From the NCBI GenBank assembly GCA_903927615.1, contig CAIYNU010000020.1, positions 1 to 64,000 of the forward strand: a DNA stretch of 64,000 nt. Reading direction: 5' to 3'. A program made the translations under genes and the position numbers. Source of the stretch: an uncultured Rhodospirillales bacterium (GTDB lineage Bacteria; Pseudomonadota; Alphaproteobacteria; Azospirillales; Azospirillaceae). The notes beneath the pieces were generated by a model. It was not told the DNA's origin, made no database searches, and was given only the letters and a program-made list of their open reading frames with translations. Below are positions 61,947 to 64,000 of the stretch, in pieces (position 1 is the first letter of the stretch; each line of letters starts with the position of its first letter).

Positions 61947-62506
61947 TCTCGAGTCTCCGCTAATAAACACCGTCCCATGAACAGCAGTGACCGGCCCCCG
62001 AACGGCCGGGGCAGCCTGACTGTGAAGCCAAGCCGTTGATAAAACCCGACATTGCGAGCCTCGGGGGCCGTCACCAGATGAACCCCGGCCAGCCCCAGCC
62101 GGCGGCAGTTTTCAACAAAACACTCGACCAGGCGGGCCCCAATCCCGCCACCACGCCGATCTGCCCGACAATTCACATGGAAATGCGCGGGAAAGTCGGC
62201 AAAGCAACTCTCGAACACGGCGTAGCCGGGAACATCGGCATAGAGCCGACGGGCCCCGGCACTCTCGCGACAGCCGGTAAGATACCCGACAACGCTCCCC
62301 CCGGACTCCCGCCAGAACCAGACATCGTCCGGACAGCATTCCAGGTAAAACGACGTCCACCGCCGGCAGAAATCCTGTCGCTCGGACGCCGAGGAGAACA
62401 CCGTGCGCGACGAGGATTCGAAGAAAATCTCTTGCAGCGCCGCCAGTGCCGGAGCGGTGTCGGCAAGATCGGACAACCTGACCGGAGCACCGCCGCCAGC
62501 CATCAT
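61943..62506 (-). CDS. GNAT-family N-acetyltransferase in the MltA operon
   Basis: This 187-aa GNAT has the acetyl-CoA binding segment DRRGGGIGARLVECFVENC and the later APEARNVGFYQRLGF block. Its start overlaps the MltA stop and its stop overlaps the deacetylase start, so it is tightly coupled. The acceptor is unknown; an amine on a wall-related sugar or peptide is possible. The acyl donor is assumed to be acetyl-CoA. Confidence 0.87.
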   Translation of the reverse strand: MMAGGGAPVRLSDLADTAPALAALQEIFFESSSRTVFSSASERQDFCRRWTSFYLECCPDDVWFWRESGGSVVGYLTGCRESAGARRLYADVPGYAVFESCFADFPAHFHVNCRADRRGGGIGARLVECFVENCRRLGLAGVHLVTAPEARNVGFYQRLGFTVRLPRPFGGRSLLFMGRCLLAETRE

Positions 62507-63642
62507 GTCCGATTGGCCGTTTGCAGTCGCTGGGCCACCGCTTGCGGCACCAGCATGAAGTAGCGGCCGCGGGCCTTCATCACGCCGGCGGCATTGGCGG
62601 CATCGTCGCCATGGCCCCAGAAATAATCGCCCCGGATCGGACCCTTGATGGCCCCGCCGGTATCCTGGGCCATCACCAGCGTCCGCAGCGTCCCCCCCGG
62701 CACCGGGGCGTCGTGAAGGTCAAGCCAGATCGGCACGCCCAGGGGAACGAAGTTCGGATCCACCGCCAGGCTCCGGCGCTCGGTCAGTTCGGTGGTCGCA
62801 CCGCGGGGATCGCCGGAGGACCGCAGCTTGAAGAACACCGCACTCGGGTTCAGGCTCATCACCGGCTGAGCCCGGTCAGGGTGTTCGCGCAACCAGCTCC
62901 GGATGATCTGCATGGTCATCTGATCGGCGGTGGCGACCCCCTGATCCACCAGATACCGCCCGATCGGATAGTATTTCTGACCGTTCTGCCCGGCATAATT
63001 CAGGCCGACCACCGAACCATCGGTCATCCGGACCCGTCCCGAGCCCTGAATCTCCATGATAAAGGCTTCGATGGGATCATCGACCCACAGCAGCTCCAGC
63101 CCGCGTCCGGCCAACGCGCCGTTAGCGATCTCGGCCCGGCTCGGCAGCGCATGGCCATTGCGCGCCGGCATGCGATAGACCGGAACCGTAAAACGCCCGG
63201 TCCGGGTCCAGCTCCCGTTCAGCTCACACTCGTAGTAGCCGGTAAACAGCCCTTCCTGTCCTTCGCCGCCATTCAACGGCACCGGCACGAACGACGTCTC
63301 GAAGAACCGGCGGGCGGCCATGCGGTCGCCCGGAGTCAGCGTGGCGGCTGCGGCACAGGCCGGTTGCCAGTCGGCCACCCGCCCGGCCTTGCCCGAGGCT
63401 CCCACCAAGTGATCAGCACCCATGCTTTGCAGATAACGGCAGGTCCGCAACAGGGACGGCACCGCTTCGGCGACATTGTCGAGGGTCCAGCCGGTCAGGA
63501 TGCGATAAGCCGGCGGCACCGGCCCGCCGTCATCCACCAGGGAAGGTCTTGGCCCGCCGGCACAGGCGCCCACCAACAGGATCAAGCCCAGCCAACCCAT
63601 TCGGGCTCCGCCGCGCGCCCACCCGGTCGTCCGTTTCAGCAT
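62503..63642 (-). CDS. mltA: Membrane-bound lytic murein transglycosylase A
   Basis: This 379-aa lipoprotein has the lipobox LVGAC (Cys27). The MltA domain shows GLFTGYYECELNG and the catalytic-end 3D domain VMAQDTGGAIKGPIRGDYF, with the active Asp. It cleaves peptidoglycan glycosidic bonds at the outer-membrane inner face, producing anhydromuropeptides. It is the first gene of the operon with the GNAT and deacetylase genes. Confidence 0.95.
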   Translation of the reverse strand: MLKRTTGWARGGARMGWLGLILLVGACAGGPRPSLVDDGGPVPPAYRILTGWTLDNVAEAVPSLLRTCRYLQSMGADHLVGASGKAGRVADWQPACAAAATLTPGDRMAARRFFETSFVPVPLNGGEGQEGLFTGYYECELNGSWTRTGRFTVPVYRMPARNGHALPSRAEIANGALAGRGLELLWVDDPIEAFIMEIQGSGRVRMTDGSVVGLNYAGQNGQKYYPIGRYLVDQGVATADQMTMQIIRSWLREHPDRAQPVMSLNPSAVFFKLRSSGDPRGATTELTERRSLAVDPNFVPLGVPIWLDLHDAPVPGGTLRTLVMAQDTGGAIKGPIRGDYFWGHGDDAANAAGVMKARGRYFMLVPQAVAQRLQTANRT

Positions 63643-63949
63643 CTTCGTCCCGATCCGTCAGGCCGCGCAACCCCGCGGCGCCCGCTCAATCAACCCGCAG
63701 GAGGCAGGCATCCGACGCCCCCCCGAGCCCATGCGGCGAAAGGGTTACCCCGGAGGCGGGGTTCGGGTCAACCGAATGTAGGGACGCGGGTCCCGGAAGC
63801 GGTGATGGCGGGCTGGGACCGCGGATCGCGAGGCGTTCGGTCGGGGACGGATCGGGTGCAGTGCCGACTCGAGGGAAACCCATCACGGCTGTGACAAGCC
63901 GGTCCAAAGGCGCTAGGATCACCTTTGACCCTCCTTTGCCGGACTTTCC
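63643..63949. other. Divergent intergenic region, mltA/rsmB-like
   Basis: This 307-bp gap contains a promoter candidate for the rightward gene: TGTGAC (63890-63895), an 18-bp spacer and TAGGAT (63914-63919). No gene is supported; the frames here are shadows. Confidence 0.4.
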
Positions 63950-64000
63950 ATGACCCCTGGTGCGCGCCTGCAAACGGCGATCGACTTACTCGCCGAGATT
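63950..64000 (+). CDS. RsmB-like 16S rRNA methyltransferase, start only
   Basis: The 17 visible codons read MTPGARLQTAIDLLAEI, which matches the NusB-like N-terminal helix that opens RsmB/NOP-family methyltransferases. The rest lies outside the window. A promoter candidate is upstream. Identification rests on a short segment. Confidence 0.55.
   Translation, partial: MTPGARLQTAIDLLAEI

Noticed and set aside
1-64000. CRISPR array, tRNA or rRNA genes
   Set aside because: No regularly spaced repeats or tRNA-like T-loop and anticodon patterns were noticed by reading; a tRNA scan would settle it.

Overview
This window looks like a chromosomal segment of a GC-rich alphaproteobacterium, most likely of the order Rhodospirillales. 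The evidence is the codon use (strong G/C third positions), a neighbouring hisZ-purA pair, a class II (B12-dependent) ribonucleotide reductase, an alphaproteobacterial-type MltA, and many bacteriohemerythrin and c-di-GMP or chemotaxis signalling proteins. That set suggests a motile, microaerophilic or facultative organism. No rRNA, tRNA, CRISPR array, integrase or complete insertion sequence was recognised.

Layout. (1) 0-11.8 kb: a 5'-truncated B12-type radical SAM gene at the left edge, an MsbA-like exporter, a patatin lipase, a STAS protein, a REC-DUF3369-HD-GYP-hemerythrin fusion, a His-rich exported protein coupled to an A-type Fe-S carrier, NrdJ and a free bacteriohemerythrin. (2) 12.0-18.8 kb: seven co-directional genes, the last four joined by ATGA overlaps: an exported SRPBCC protein, a lipoprotein, a DUF547 protein, a TVP38/TMEM64 membrane protein, a DUF3047 protein, a radical SAM enzyme and a MerA-like flavin disulfide reductase. 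No function is known to me for this set. (3) 18.8-21.8 kb: a promoter, a DUF6916-like protein, three paralogous phage-tail-collar (MdpB-type) proteins and a GNAT, with no other phage genes. (4) 21.9-45.0 kb: a large polysaccharide locus. Its leftward arm holds an outer-membrane barrel, a Wzc-type kinase, a TPR-like protein, an ABC exporter and a PhyH dioxygenase. Its rightward arm holds a Wza-type exporter, an Ala-rich secreted repeat protein, a polymerase/ligase, an NTP_transf_5 protein, glycosyltransferases and radical SAM enzymes. It ends with a MurJ/Wzx-type flippase, a second polymerase/ligase and a PAP2 phosphatase. No initiating sugar-phosphate transferase lies inside the window. (5) 45.0-55.9 kb: signal transduction: an Hpt/pseudo-receiver protein, a PadR-like regulator, a chemoreceptor, a CHASE-PAS hybrid kinase coupled to a hemerythrin, and a solute-binding protein coupled to a hybrid sensor that lacks a visible ATPase domain. 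(6) 56.3-64.0 kb: hisZ, purA, a hemerythrin with an FNR-like site upstream, a SatP-family acetate carrier, repeat elements, a deacetylase-GNAT-MltA operon on the minus strand, and the first 17 codons of an rsmB-like gene.

The main themes are export and modification of an envelope polysaccharide and oxygen sensing through four hemerythrin domains wired to c-di-GMP turnover, a sensor kinase and an FNR-like site. The least explained parts are the seven-gene envelope/redox operon at 12-18.8 kb and the collar-protein cassette next to the polysaccharide genes.
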